A stretch of 64,000 bases of DNA, taken from the NCBI RefSeq assembly GCF_030128825.1, contig NZ_CP119127.1:4763501-4827500 (forward strand), written 5' to 3'. Shown in pieces: positions 53,001 to 59,135 of this stretch (positions are counted from its first letter, which is position 1; every line of letters starts with the position of its first letter). The stretch comes from Sphingobium sp. WTD-1 (GTDB lineage: Bacteria > Pseudomonadota > Alphaproteobacteria > Sphingomonadales > Sphingomonadaceae). Below the pieces are notes generated by a model that was given only the letters and a program-made list of their open reading frames with translations, made no database searches and had not been told where the DNA came from. A program made the position numbers and the translations under genes.

Positions 53001-54775
53001 CCGGTCAAGCCGGGTCCGTGCACGATGCGCGCGTCGTCGGACTTCGCATTGAAGACGTTACCGAAAGCAACAGCGCAGCCGGATCAGCGAGCGCAGCGGC
53101 GACCAGTGCGTCCAATGCCCAGACCAGCGCCACCAATGCAGGCAATTCAGCCTCGTCGGCTAGCGGTTCGGCCAACACGGCAGCGACACAGGCAAATAAT
53201 GCCTCGAATAGCGCAAGCGCGGCTGCTGGCAGCGCGTCGAGCGCCGCGACCAGTTCGTCTAATGCTGGATCGTCCGCAACATCGGCAAGCAACTCCGCGA
53301 ACACCGCATCAACCAAAGCCAATGAAGCATCATCGAGTGCAAGCGCGGCATCTGGTTCGGCGGCGACGGCATCAAGCGCAGCATCGACGGCAACCACGCA
53401 AGCAAATCTGACTGCCCAGTACTCGACTGGCGGTGGTAATCTCCTGACCAACACGGAATTTGCGGTCGATACTTCCGGCTGGTGGACCGGCATCAACAGT
53501 CAATCGAATATCGTGTTTCCCATCAACGGCGGCGGCAACGACTGGCATCCGCAATATGTGAACGCGATAAGCGTTTATCAGCAGAATAGCAGCAGTTCGG
53601 GAAGTTCCGACTGGATGCAGGACATCACGATCCAGCCAAGCAAATGGTACGATGTTTCGGTCCAAGTCGCAGCGCATCGCTGTCAGGTGCAAGTCTATCT
53701 CCAGTTCCAGAACGCATCTGGCGGTGCGGTCTCAACTCCATCGTCTGGCGCCCTAACTCCGCTGAGCGGTGGCACGAGCATGGGCAACTGGACGCAGGTC
53801 GGCTTCAAGGGGCAAGCCCCTTCCGATGCTGTGAAGGCGCGTTTGTATCTCCGCAAATTCGGAACGCTCAGCAACCAGTCTGATAGCTGGGCATGGTTCA
53901 TGCGCCCGCAAGTGCGCGAGACATTCGCAAATGCACCGACGCCTTGCAGCTACTCTGCTGGCAACGGCAGCGCAGTAGCGACCACTCAGCAGGCATCCAT
54001 CAATAGCGCGCAGACAGCAATCGCTACAGCCAACTCGTCCATTGCGAGCCTGAACAATAGCGTCTCGACACTCAATTCGTCGGTGAACGTCCAACAGACC
54101 GCAATCAACAATCTGAACGGTAAGACCGCTGCATATTGGCAGGTCAATGCCGTGTCGGGTGGCCGAGCACAATTGACCGTCTTCGCTGATAGCAACGGCG
54201 GTGGTGGTGTCGATATTCAGGGCGACATTCGCATTTCCGGCAACGCGATGATCGGTGGCACGATCAACCCGGAGGCGCTGGCTCTACAGCGCTTCGTGAA
54301 GCGTCTTGGCCCTGTGACAGCGGCAGGCAATCCTGGCGCTACAATGTATTCTGGAACACTTGGCCAGACCACCGGCTACGGCAGCTACCTGCTAGAAGGC
54401 AATCTCGCATTCACCTATCAAACAGGGCGATCGACCACCACGCAGAGCGGCAAGCCATATTACATCGACTATCTCCAAGACGGAGGCTTGACCATCTACA
54501 TCAAGAAGAATGGGGTTCTTCTGGCAAGTGCTTCGTGGACCGGCACAGCGCAGAGCACCTACGCTTCGCGATCCTTCACCGCCGCACTCACAACGAACTT
54601 CGACGGCCCTGACCCGGACACGTTCACCGGTGACGTGACTATCGAAGTTGTCCCATTCAAGGGCAACACTGACACCGGAATGGTCAATCAGGGCGACTAC
54701 TACTCCCGACAAATCAGCGGCAACTACTTGAACTTCTCGATCAACAACCTGCGGCTGAAATGGACGTTCATCTAA
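47036..54775 (+). CDS. Giant tail hub / receptor-binding fibre protein
   Basis: A 2579-residue protein. Residues 1 to about 380 are a tail-hub-like region (MAKTYNFLFEVTPLNGTTPTTLRLTN ... SGVWQCGKFYAS). From about 385 comes a long Ala/Ser/Thr/Asn-rich stalk of short repeats (SATNAGNSATAA type), predicted coiled coil. Six globular beta domains interrupt the stalk at about 636-811, 1016-1193, 1325-1485, 1572-1738, 1860-2012 and 2135-2299. The first five end in a (L/I)(E/L/T)D(V/I)T(E/S) signature; all have an early F/W-rich strand like carbohydrate-binding sandwiches. The C-terminus (after about 2330, TAAYWQVNAVSGGRAQLTVFADSNGGG) resembles central tail-fibre ends. It probably binds surface glycans. 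Confidence 0.85.
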   Translation: MAKTYNFLFEVTPLNGTTPTTLRLTNISADKNATTANGQSWLPCITSMPDTGATLSADGLLDDIKIERGELSFFCSNDFTNHVWSSYVWNNAFYRAWYGENGTDFASYTLFGEGRTTNLERDGNQVTVRLLGPEADVTSKLLSNSYTGIGGAEGPLGFKGNLKPRCFGTPLSVEPVELDPVNLVYQVHGYGAVASIQPYEYGLPLEADQFKGNAASYAALIALPLVSGEYATCLAEGMFRFGGTPTPKITADVTMPGGTSLADIANAILTAAGVPANKIGSFAAVSSVQTNLYVTGQVEALEALQSLFRQAGCFVFADKSGVWQCGKFYASTKSAITLNSDRSTFPILLDWKEDPTKPPIKKVSYGFQRCWGVHSDSEASPIVNELAQQAENAALAAVAAQTTADNAQSLANDAKGVADTALDAVKDDDGTVIKSKSIQEKVNEANADIAELIDTYGSTATAAASANAAKISEDAAKAAATTSQTASNNAAQAKADAEAAEADAIAAKTAAETARSQAQTAATNAGTAKTAAETAKTAAETAKAAAQTAKTDAETAFSNSTTAKNAAVAAQGAAETARNNAQTYATNASNSATAASGSASTASTKATEAGNSATAAQASNVSATSTYNDLLNTVYNQPLLPFSFEEGTKHWTRVRNGAPATLATTAGTQVTDADLGQALQFSDWTSAGTNILSKGAVAVSAGRIYEVTVRFKVTASDGSVSFNPILATMAENYVGTDGSSAAFASGGSSSVTANNVVQTFTAKFAIGGGAGIASLPSNTKYIRPGLRLNSSETGLTLVIGEIRLLDVTEREASAASANAASTSASAAATSATDAGTSASAAQTSATTAATQAGKASTSATNAATSETNAKGSENAAKTSQTAAATSATNAGNSATAAATSASTASSKATEASQSASTATTQANTATTKAGEASTSATNAATSESNALGSKNAAATSATNAATSATNAGNSATAASGSASTAGTKATEAGNAATSAAASAVSANSTYNSTLGALYVSSPILPSTFDEGAKHWTNQRTGNPTSLADIPGTAVIDADMGPSLEFNNWAGAGNNILTKGVIAPKPGRIYEVSVSFKITQSDGSVSFNIALGTMLSGFGTAASNYRSSTIGNYSTTGSVNVLTGKFSLDTISGVTTIPADVVLFRAGLRLNSSETSGSLVFRVGEIRITDVTEREAALASANGAAASASAAATSASTASTNATNAGTSATSASNSANTATTKAGEASTSASNAATSESNANASKNAASTSATNAANSATNAGNSASAASGSASNAQTSATNAGNSASSAAAAAVSASSSFDGAKVTAASLLPSDFMQDGLFWSHTFTGVPGSQAALSNAVSFVDVANVGRVAQMGGTTTYRYIAPLGAVSVIAGRTYRLTMSVRATSATAPGVRLYGIYLSSSYGQIGQPSTLQTLSVQNQWYNVTIDVTGDAVIAGSGAYLRPLLRLEPGETHTIQLAFLKIEDVTSQLAAASSASAAATSASSAGTSATNAGNSANSATQSANTASTKANEASNSATSAANSASSASSSSTDATNSATAANSSDVSAKLSAASQMPSDFQQDGKFWQQGFGGLPAALNPITANSTFAFVNNSDVGRSMRVTATAQTDVGNIGMMPLQADRVYRITAKVRQQTGSVFAQLQLFRIGVNTTGSTMGNGTVQSTYTFTALNQWVELTGTVPASTTNAMIAAGASSIRCLLRLLAASSTVTVDYSFIRIEDITESTGAAGSASAAANSASQASASQSAAGSSASSAQTSATNAATSAGQASTSASNASTSANNAAGSANTASTQATNASNSANAASGSATSASNSASAASTSASNAGNSASTSAAQALYAGSYATGNFIAKPTFEDGSTGMWNGSVSVTSYSNGALGTTKELRSQARDATEGAEFIPLPQTNDRVFRISGYARCGSSSAYPVNVGIQGQLANGSYSFPYSRAANAGVTTWSYFEFNLGIPANILRFKPFVQSQNDAGQAGSVHDARVVGLRIEDVTESNSAAGSASAAATSASNAQTSATNAGNSASSASGSANTAATQANNASNSASAAAGSASSAATSSSNAGSSATSASNSANTASTKANEASSSASAASGSAATASSAASTATTQANLTAQYSTGGGNLLTNTEFAVDTSGWWTGINSQSNIVFPINGGGNDWHPQYVNAISVYQQNSSSSGSSDWMQDITIQPSKWYDVSVQVAAHRCQVQVYLQFQNASGGAVSTPSSGALTPLSGGTSMGNWTQVGFKGQAPSDAVKARLYLRKFGTLSNQSDSWAWFMRPQVRETFANAPTPCSYSAGNGSAVATTQQASINSAQTAIATANSSIASLNNSVSTLNSSVNVQQTAINNLNGKTAAYWQVNAVSGGRAQLTVFADSNGGGGVDIQGDIRISGNAMIGGTINPEALALQRFVKRLGPVTAAGNPGATMYSGTLGQTTGYGSYLLEGNLAFTYQTGRSTTTQSGKPYYIDYLQDGGLTIYIKKNGVLLASASWTGTAQSTYASRSFTAALTTNFDGPDPDTFTGDVTIEVVPFKGNTDTGMVNQGDYYSRQISGNYLNFSINNLRLKWTFI

Positions 54776-54806
54776 TCCGATAATTATAAGAAAGAGAGGA
54801 ATACCT

Positions 54807-55058
54807 ATGAACCAATATGCAAATCCAAACCTAACACAGCGCCAGCAGGTTGAAGCCAGCCTTGAAGCCATCGAACTAAGGATGGCCGCTGTCGATGAGA
54901 TGATGGAAGACGCTAATGCGGCTACCGATACGGCACTCGACTATGTGACTGCTCAGGTAGTTTCTCAGCATGTGAGCATACTCAATGGTAGCAAAATCCA
55001 GCTTGAGCAAGAGCGTCAGCGACTAGCAAACATCATTGCAGTCTGGGACGCAGCCTAA
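54807..55058 (+). CDS. Small helical phage protein
   Basis: An 83-residue protein after AAGAGAGGAATACCT (MNQYANPNLTQRQQVEASLEAIELRMAAVDEMMEDANAATD...). Entirely helical and acidic, probably a coiled coil. It follows the fibre gene and precedes the lysis-like pair; function unknown. Confidence 0.6.
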   Translation: MNQYANPNLTQRQQVEASLEAIELRMAAVDEMMEDANAATDTALDYVTAQVVSQHVSILNGSKIQLEQERQRLANIIAVWDAA

Positions 55059-55065
55059 CTAAGTT

Positions 55066-55087
55066 GCCGGGGGTTCATTCTCCCGGC
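55066..55087 (+). terminator. Hairpin after the 54807 gene
   Basis: GCCGGG / CCCGGC with a 10-base loop, upstream of the next TAAATA motif. Confidence 0.55.
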
Positions 55088-55117
55088 ACTACCATCAGTA
55101 TCTGCCGACCATTCCTC

Positions 55118-55123
55118 TAAATA
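55118..55123 (+). promoter_or_regulatory. TAAATA motif before the lysis-like pair
   Basis: TCTAAATACGAAATACC, with TTGGAGG between it and the ATG at 55152. Confidence 0.45.
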
Positions 55124-55151
55124 CGAAATACCATTTGGAGGTCGCCAGACT

Positions 55152-55331
55152 ATGAAGATCAAACTCACTTCCGTTATCGACAGGGTAGCTACCGTTGTCG
55201 CCAAGAACAAGGTAGTCGCTGCTGCCGTTGTATCCCTCTTCGCCATCATGGGCGTTGTGTCTCAAGAAGACGCCAGCACATGGACTAACGTCGTAACAGC
55301 GGTTGCGACCGTAGTCAGTCAGGTGCTCTGA
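55152..55331 (+). CDS. Small membrane protein (holin-pair candidate)
   Basis: A 59-residue protein behind GGAGG (MKIKLTSVIDRVATVVAKNK...). One membrane segment (VVAAAVVSLFAIMGVVS) follows a basic N-terminus. It overlaps the next small membrane protein gene by one base (TGATG). The pair could be a holin and an antiholin or a two-component holin. Confidence 0.55.
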   Translation: MKIKLTSVIDRVATVVAKNKVVAAAVVSLFAIMGVVSQEDASTWTNVVTAVATVVSQVL

Positions 55332-55519
55332 TGATCCATCATCTGGAAGATGCTCGAAACATCGGAGACATTCTGTCTGGGCTGCTTGCCGCTGGAACTC
55401 TAGCCCAACTCCTGCCCCAGATCGCTGCCGTGCTATCAATCGGCTGGACACTCATCCGCCTCGCGGAATGGATTAGGTCGAAGATCAGGAAGCGACGTGT
55501 CGATCCACTCGATCTGTAA
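55331..55519 (+). CDS. Holin candidate
   Basis: A 62-residue protein. One or two hydrophobic stretches (ILSGLLAAGTLAQLLPQIAAVLSIGWTLIRLAEW) are followed by a strongly basic tail (IRSKIRKRRVDP), the classic shape of small phage holins. It is needed because the endolysin at 60311 has no signal sequence. The lysin is 5 kb away, so the lysis module is split. Confidence 0.6.
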   Translation: MIHHLEDARNIGDILSGLLAAGTLAQLLPQIAAVLSIGWTLIRLAEWIRSKIRKRRVDPLDL

Positions 55520-55697
55520 AGATATTGAAACTGACGGACCCACGCACTATATACGCGCCATCAGTTTCAAGGCTCCTCTGCGGGGGACCGGCTGGCGCAT
55601 GGAGTGTTTGGATTATTGAAGTCGTAGGTCATAGCATTCTCCACCACATAATTGAAAAATGTCTACACAGCATTTTTAACGGAAAGGGAGAATGATT

Positions 55698-55808
55698 ATG
55701 AAGAAGACTAAGATGATGACATTATTGAACCGTATGAAGCCTACTAAGCGTGGGTTGTGTTTGTCGATTATATCTGGCGTAGCCGTCACCATAGAAAAGC
55801 CCCGCTAA
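55698..55808 (+). CDS. Possible 36-residue basic peptide
   Basis: MKKTKMMTLLNRMKPTKRGLCLSIISGVAVTIEKPR-like frame behind AAAGGGAG; its end overlaps a terminator. It is basic with one hydrophobic segment. In the gap before it (55520-55697) the only structure is an inverted repeat, TTGAAACTGA / TCAGTTTCAA (about 55525-55571). Coding status is uncertain. Confidence 0.35.
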   Translation: MKKTKMMTLLNRMKPTKRGLCLSIISGVAVTIEKPR

Positions 55809-55827
55809 CCAAACCAGCGGGGCTTTC
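55796..55827. terminator. Bidirectional terminator
   Basis: AAAGCCCCGCT / AGCGGGGCTTT, 11-bp stem, at the meeting point of late plus-strand genes and the reverse-strand unit. Confidence 0.9.
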
Positions 55828-55836
55828 TCATATCCA

Positions 55837-56592
55837 CTAAACCGCAGGCAATTCACCGTTCTTAGTTGCGCGTATATACTCGGCAGCTTCTTCCGGCGCA
55901 GTCGGCGAGGCATCCATTAGACCAGACTTTAACATGATGCTGATCGCCGTGCCAACCCATGTCTTTTCTTCGTCGCTTATCCCTGCCCCGTAAACGCTCT
56001 CAAATAGCACATCAGCTTGTCGCGCTACCAAAGTGATATAGTGAACGTGCTGGGCATATAGAAACAGTGCCAAATCCTTATTGTATATTGGCATGATGTT
56101 CGCGCCTACAGTTTCGCCAACCTGCCCTGTCACTAGGTTCTTGGCTATCTCATGGCGGGACACATGACATATCTCATTCAGCCTTCCGTAGACAGGGCCG
56201 AAACCAGCGGTCGGCCCTGTCTTTGATATTCTGGGAGTTACACCTTCTTTCCGGGTGCCGTTATTGTATTCGTCAATCCCTGCGATGGTTTCTAGTTCCT
56301 GCTTCAAAAGCGCTGCCGCCTGAGAATACATACCCTCCGATATGGCGGTCTCGCATACTTCGATGCCGATTAGAAACTGAGCAATCAAACAAATCTGCCC
56401 TTCGACATGCTGCTCCGGCTTATCAATCCGTTTCGCACTGTGGCGCTGTATCATCTTCACCAACGCGCTGAACGCTAACTCATGTGCGCCAATCAAATCA
56501 CCAGCGTCTTTCTTCCACTGCTTTCGAGCGTGATCCCTGCTCGCCATAAGGTCAGATAGGTAGTGAATTGCTGGGGAGTAGTCTTCGCTCAT
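55837..56592 (-). CDS. Reverse-strand accessory protein, unknown
   Basis: A 251-residue mostly helical protein (MSEDYSPAIHYLSDLMASRDHARKQWKKDAGDLIGAHELAFSALVK...). EQHVEGQICLIAQFLIGIEVCETAISEGMYSQAAALLKQELETIAGIDEYNNG and ICHVSRHEIAKNL recall helical proteins that follow stress or defence genes, but no motif allows a firm call. It lies 68 bp downstream of the polymerase-like gene on the same strand and may be expressed with it. Confidence 0.55.
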   Translation of the reverse strand: MSEDYSPAIHYLSDLMASRDHARKQWKKDAGDLIGAHELAFSALVKMIQRHSAKRIDKPEQHVEGQICLIAQFLIGIEVCETAISEGMYSQAAALLKQELETIAGIDEYNNGTRKEGVTPRISKTGPTAGFGPVYGRLNEICHVSRHEIAKNLVTGQVGETVGANIMPIYNKDLALFLYAQHVHYITLVARQADVLFESVYGAGISDEEKTWVGTAISIMLKSGLMDASPTAPEEAAEYIRATKNGELPAV

Positions 56593-56660
56593 ACCATTAA
56601 TGCCTCTGTCATTGCCTTCTTTTACTTCGATACAGTCAATGCTTGCGGTTCAGACATATC

Positions 56661-58241
56661 TCAACCGTGTCGTAGGCTCAGGCGCGCTCTGCGCTCTTCT
56701 GCTGCAATATGCGCCTTATGGGCTTCAACGCCAAGATCATGCTCGATTATTGCTTTCTTGACTGCAACCGGACGCCAAGCACCTATATGTTCGCAATCCA
56801 ACGTGATGTGACTGCTTAGTCTGGACCATTCCATAATGATCTCGTCCATGACCCTCGCAGGCACCTTTGCGGCGGTAATGAATGCGTCGTGGATACGGGC
56901 TTTCACTCGGATATTGTTTGCTGCCAAAATCTCGATTGCAACGTCCATCAGGTACGTCTCATTCTGCTGATATGTGTACGCCAGTAGCAGGACATTGCTC
57001 ACTTTGCCGTTGGAGCCGTTCTGCTCTCTCACTACTTGTGCGACAGATTCAAAGTCGGACCCGGCTTTCACTAGGTCGAGGATTTCAGCTTCAATGCTGG
57101 ACTGCTCGCTCAGAAAGCCTTCAACCCATGGGTCATTCAAGAACTTCTCGCGCACGACCGGGCTTTTCAGAATGTCGGTCAGCGCAGTGCCCTTCTGCGT
57201 CGTGCCGTCAAACCAGATGCCTGCGTTCGTCTTTGCGCCAAAGCCGATAGCGGTCAGGGCTTGCTTGATGCGATCAATCGCATGATCGCGGGTCACGCCG
57301 AAGCCGTCGAAACAATGCTCCGCTAGGCGCTTACGGATCGCTTGCTTGTCCGTCAGATACTCACGGGTGTAAGTGCCAACGCGCGAACCAACCAGATTGT
57401 TTTCACCGCCATAGATGCTGTTGAGCAGGGCCAGCTTTACCGCATAGACTGCTGCATTCATATCATACTGGTAATGCTCGCCAATGACCGCGCTGCGAAC
57501 CTGCTTGGTCACATTCTGGATATTCAAGCCCTTGTAATAGATGCGACCGAATGGGCTTGGGCTTGGCTCCATAGGTAGGAACGCATAATTGTGAACCGCT
57601 TCTGTGTGTTCACCGACTTTGTAGATCAATTGCGCCTGATAAAGAGACTGCTTCAATTTAGCCTGTAGCGCAGTTTGCTCGCCGGTTGTGCGGCTAATCT
57701 CAAACTCGGTGTTCTCGATGTAGTTCTTGAGATTTTCCATGTCGATTTCGAGGCGTTCATACTTTGGATCAGATGCGTCATCATCGTCATATAGTTCAAT
57801 GAATACATTCTTTGGAGCGCGTTCGTTCAAGAGCATGTTAATAAGCCTCTCGTTGACAATCTGGACTTTTGAGTTTTTCTCGAATGGGTTATCTGCAATC
57901 GTTAAGTTGCTGCCCTTGGTGATGACGAAGAATAGCTGATACACTTCACGGAAGGCATTCCAGACTGAAATGCGTTCGTTCTTGTGTTGGAAGTGTCCGC
58001 AAGCATCATACATGCCCGACGTCGAAATGTGAGTGAATGCACCATCCGTGAGATAAGGAAGGCTCTTCCAAAGGGAAGCTGTTACAACATCGAGATATTT
58101 GCGGAAATACTTGTTCGCGTTCTGAGCGGTCAGATCAGGAAAGCGATCTTTGAAAGCCTTTGGAACCTCAATCGAGGTGGCGACCGTGTTAAGGCGCTGC
58201 TGCGCTTTGATTTCTTCTTGGGTGTAATAGCTCTTGGCCAT
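56661..58241 (-). CDS. Candidate single-subunit (T7-type) RNA polymerase
   Basis: A 526-residue protein from the ATG at 58241 (MAKSYYTQEEIKAQQ), preceded by GAGG. Proposed palm motifs in order: FGRIYYKGLNIQN (about 231-243, like T7 RNAP GRVY...NPQ); motif A YQYDMNAAVYAVKLALL with Asp260; motif B GVTRDHAIDRIKQALTAIGFGAK with Lys326 seven residues before Phe334-Gly335, compared with T7 GVTRKVTKRSVMTLAYG; motif C ARIHDAFITAAKVPARVMDEII with Asp452, compared with T7 LIHDSFGTIPADAANLF. T7 RNAP is 883 residues, so this is a compact form lacking the large N-terminal domain. The motif-B arginine is not at the standard spacing. A family-A DNA polymerase or a replication initiator is the alternative; HDxF rather than HDE favours RNA polymerase. 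Confidence 0.42.
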   Translation of the reverse strand: MAKSYYTQEEIKAQQRLNTVATSIEVPKAFKDRFPDLTAQNANKYFRKYLDVVTASLWKSLPYLTDGAFTHISTSGMYDACGHFQHKNERISVWNAFREVYQLFFVITKGSNLTIADNPFEKNSKVQIVNERLINMLLNERAPKNVFIELYDDDDASDPKYERLEIDMENLKNYIENTEFEISRTTGEQTALQAKLKQSLYQAQLIYKVGEHTEAVHNYAFLPMEPSPSPFGRIYYKGLNIQNVTKQVRSAVIGEHYQYDMNAAVYAVKLALLNSIYGGENNLVGSRVGTYTREYLTDKQAIRKRLAEHCFDGFGVTRDHAIDRIKQALTAIGFGAKTNAGIWFDGTTQKGTALTDILKSPVVREKFLNDPWVEGFLSEQSSIEAEILDLVKAGSDFESVAQVVREQNGSNGKVSNVLLLAYTYQQNETYLMDVAIEILAANNIRVKARIHDAFITAAKVPARVMDEIIMEWSRLSSHITLDCEHIGAWRPVAVKKAIIEHDLGVEAHKAHIAAEERRARLSLRHG

Positions 58242-58262
58242 TTTTGATAACCTCATAAAAAA

Positions 58263-58379
58263 GTCCACTGTGTGGACCGTCAAGACACACAGTGGACAAA
58301 GACTTCTTTATGAGCAAAGCGAAGCAGACCACTGCCGAAGGTGGCAGTTTTGACGGTCTGCTTCCTTCATTTCTATTTA
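58263..58379 (-). promoter_or_regulatory. Leader of the polymerase-like gene: TAAATA motif and two hairpins
   Basis: On the minus strand TAAATA (58374-58379) is followed by a hairpin GAAGCAGACC / GGTCTGCTTC with an inner ACTGCC / GGCAGT stem (58321-58364), then a perfect 12-bp hairpin GTCCACTGTGTG / CACACAGTGGAC (58263-58297), then the ATG at 58241. This is the only minus-strand TAAATA I find in the prophage. Confidence 0.55.
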
Positions 58380-58446
58380 TCTAATACTGTTCTAACAGGG
58401 CCGATAAGGAACTGTCATTATTCGTGTGATGCTTCCAATCATATTT

Positions 58447-58612
58447 CCTAGCACGCTGCGACTGCTCTAATTGCAAACCGTTAAAAATGTCGCAGTGCGC
58501 TAGAGCAATGTCGCAGTATGCTAGGAATGATGTCGCAGTATGCTAGGAAACCGCAGAAAACTGCGGTTTTTCATGTCGCAGTATGCTAGAAACCCAAATG
58601 TCGCAGTGCTAT
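58447..58612. repeat. Iteron-like array
   Basis: Five direct copies of a unit close to ATGTCGCAGTATGCTAGGAA begin at 58487, 58508, 58530, 58573 and 58598; a sixth, inverted copy lies at about 58447-58466. Spacings of 21, 22, 43 and 25 bp place most on one helix face. A hairpin with a T run (58548-58571) sits between the third and fourth. The last copy runs into TATAAT (58610-58615). Confidence 0.85.
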
Positions 58613-58615
58613 AAT

Positions 58616-59135
58616 AGAGAGAAAGAGAAGGAACTTAGGAAGGGATCGGGATGGGTTGGTCGTTAGGTCAGGTGAGTTATGTTGCTTCCCTGTTCGACCT
58701 GACCTCACTTCTCGTGGGACGCGCTTTTCGCGCTGCGCGGTGAATATCTAACCCGCGATTTTAACGAGATTTTTACGAAGCAATCGCTACGCCGGGATCG
58801 TCAGGGGCAACCCTGATGGCTCTTTGAAATCGACATATTACCTGATGTGTGACGATCCGTTGTTTCCAGTTGCAGTCCAGCGATGGATTAGCAGCAACAC
58901 TCAAGACGCAAGTCTATAGGGCAGAAGTGCCTTCTGTAGTGGAGCCGTCGAACAGGCGTGAAGCAGACGCAAGTCTGTAGATCGACACTAGTCCTGTCGG
59001 GGTGAATGGGGCCGAGTAGGAAGCCAGACTTAAAATCTGGAAGAGCCGCGAAGCATTCAACTCAATTCATCAACTCAACGGTGGAAGCTGAGAAACTCTC
59101 GAAGCCTCACCAAATCACACAGAAAGGTCATTGTT
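58616..59135 (+). ncRNA. Highly structured non-coding region (candidate RNA or long leader)
   Basis: About 500 bases with no reading frame above 60 codons. A TATAAT at 58610 could start it. Hairpins in order: AGGTCAGGT/ACCTGACCT (58665-58705); GCGATT/AATCGC (58755-58787); GGATCG/CGATCC (58795-58858) enclosing TCAGGG-GCAA-CCCTGA; AGAC-GCAA-GTCT (58904-58915); CAGAAG/CTTCTG (58922-58936); CAGAC-GCAA-GTCTG (58964-58977); CGACA/TGTCG (58983-58999); CCAGA/TCTGG (59024-59040). Three loops are GCAA tetraloops, typical of folded RNA. It may be a stand-alone RNA or the leader of the 59136 gene. Confidence 0.5.

Noticed and set aside
48380..54100. Dense short repeats in the fibre gene as a CRISPR or tandem-repeat array
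   Set aside because: The repeats are degenerate, codon-phased and encode Ala/Ser/Thr/Asn heptad-like protein repeats within one open frame.
56661..58241. Family-A DNA polymerase as first choice
   Set aside because: The motif C reads HDAF rather than HDE and motif B resembles GVTR...K(x7)YG of RNA polymerases; kept as the alternative, not excluded.
58447..58612. CRISPR array
   Set aside because: Units are about 20 bp with 1-5 bp between most, too short for spacers, and there are no cas genes.
59000..59060. tRNA-Leu gene
   Set aside because: Only an anticodon-like stem-loop is present; no acceptor, D or T arm can be drawn.
58616..59135. Group I intron
   Set aside because: The conserved P, Q, R and S elements and flanking split exon could not be found; the downstream gene starts normally.
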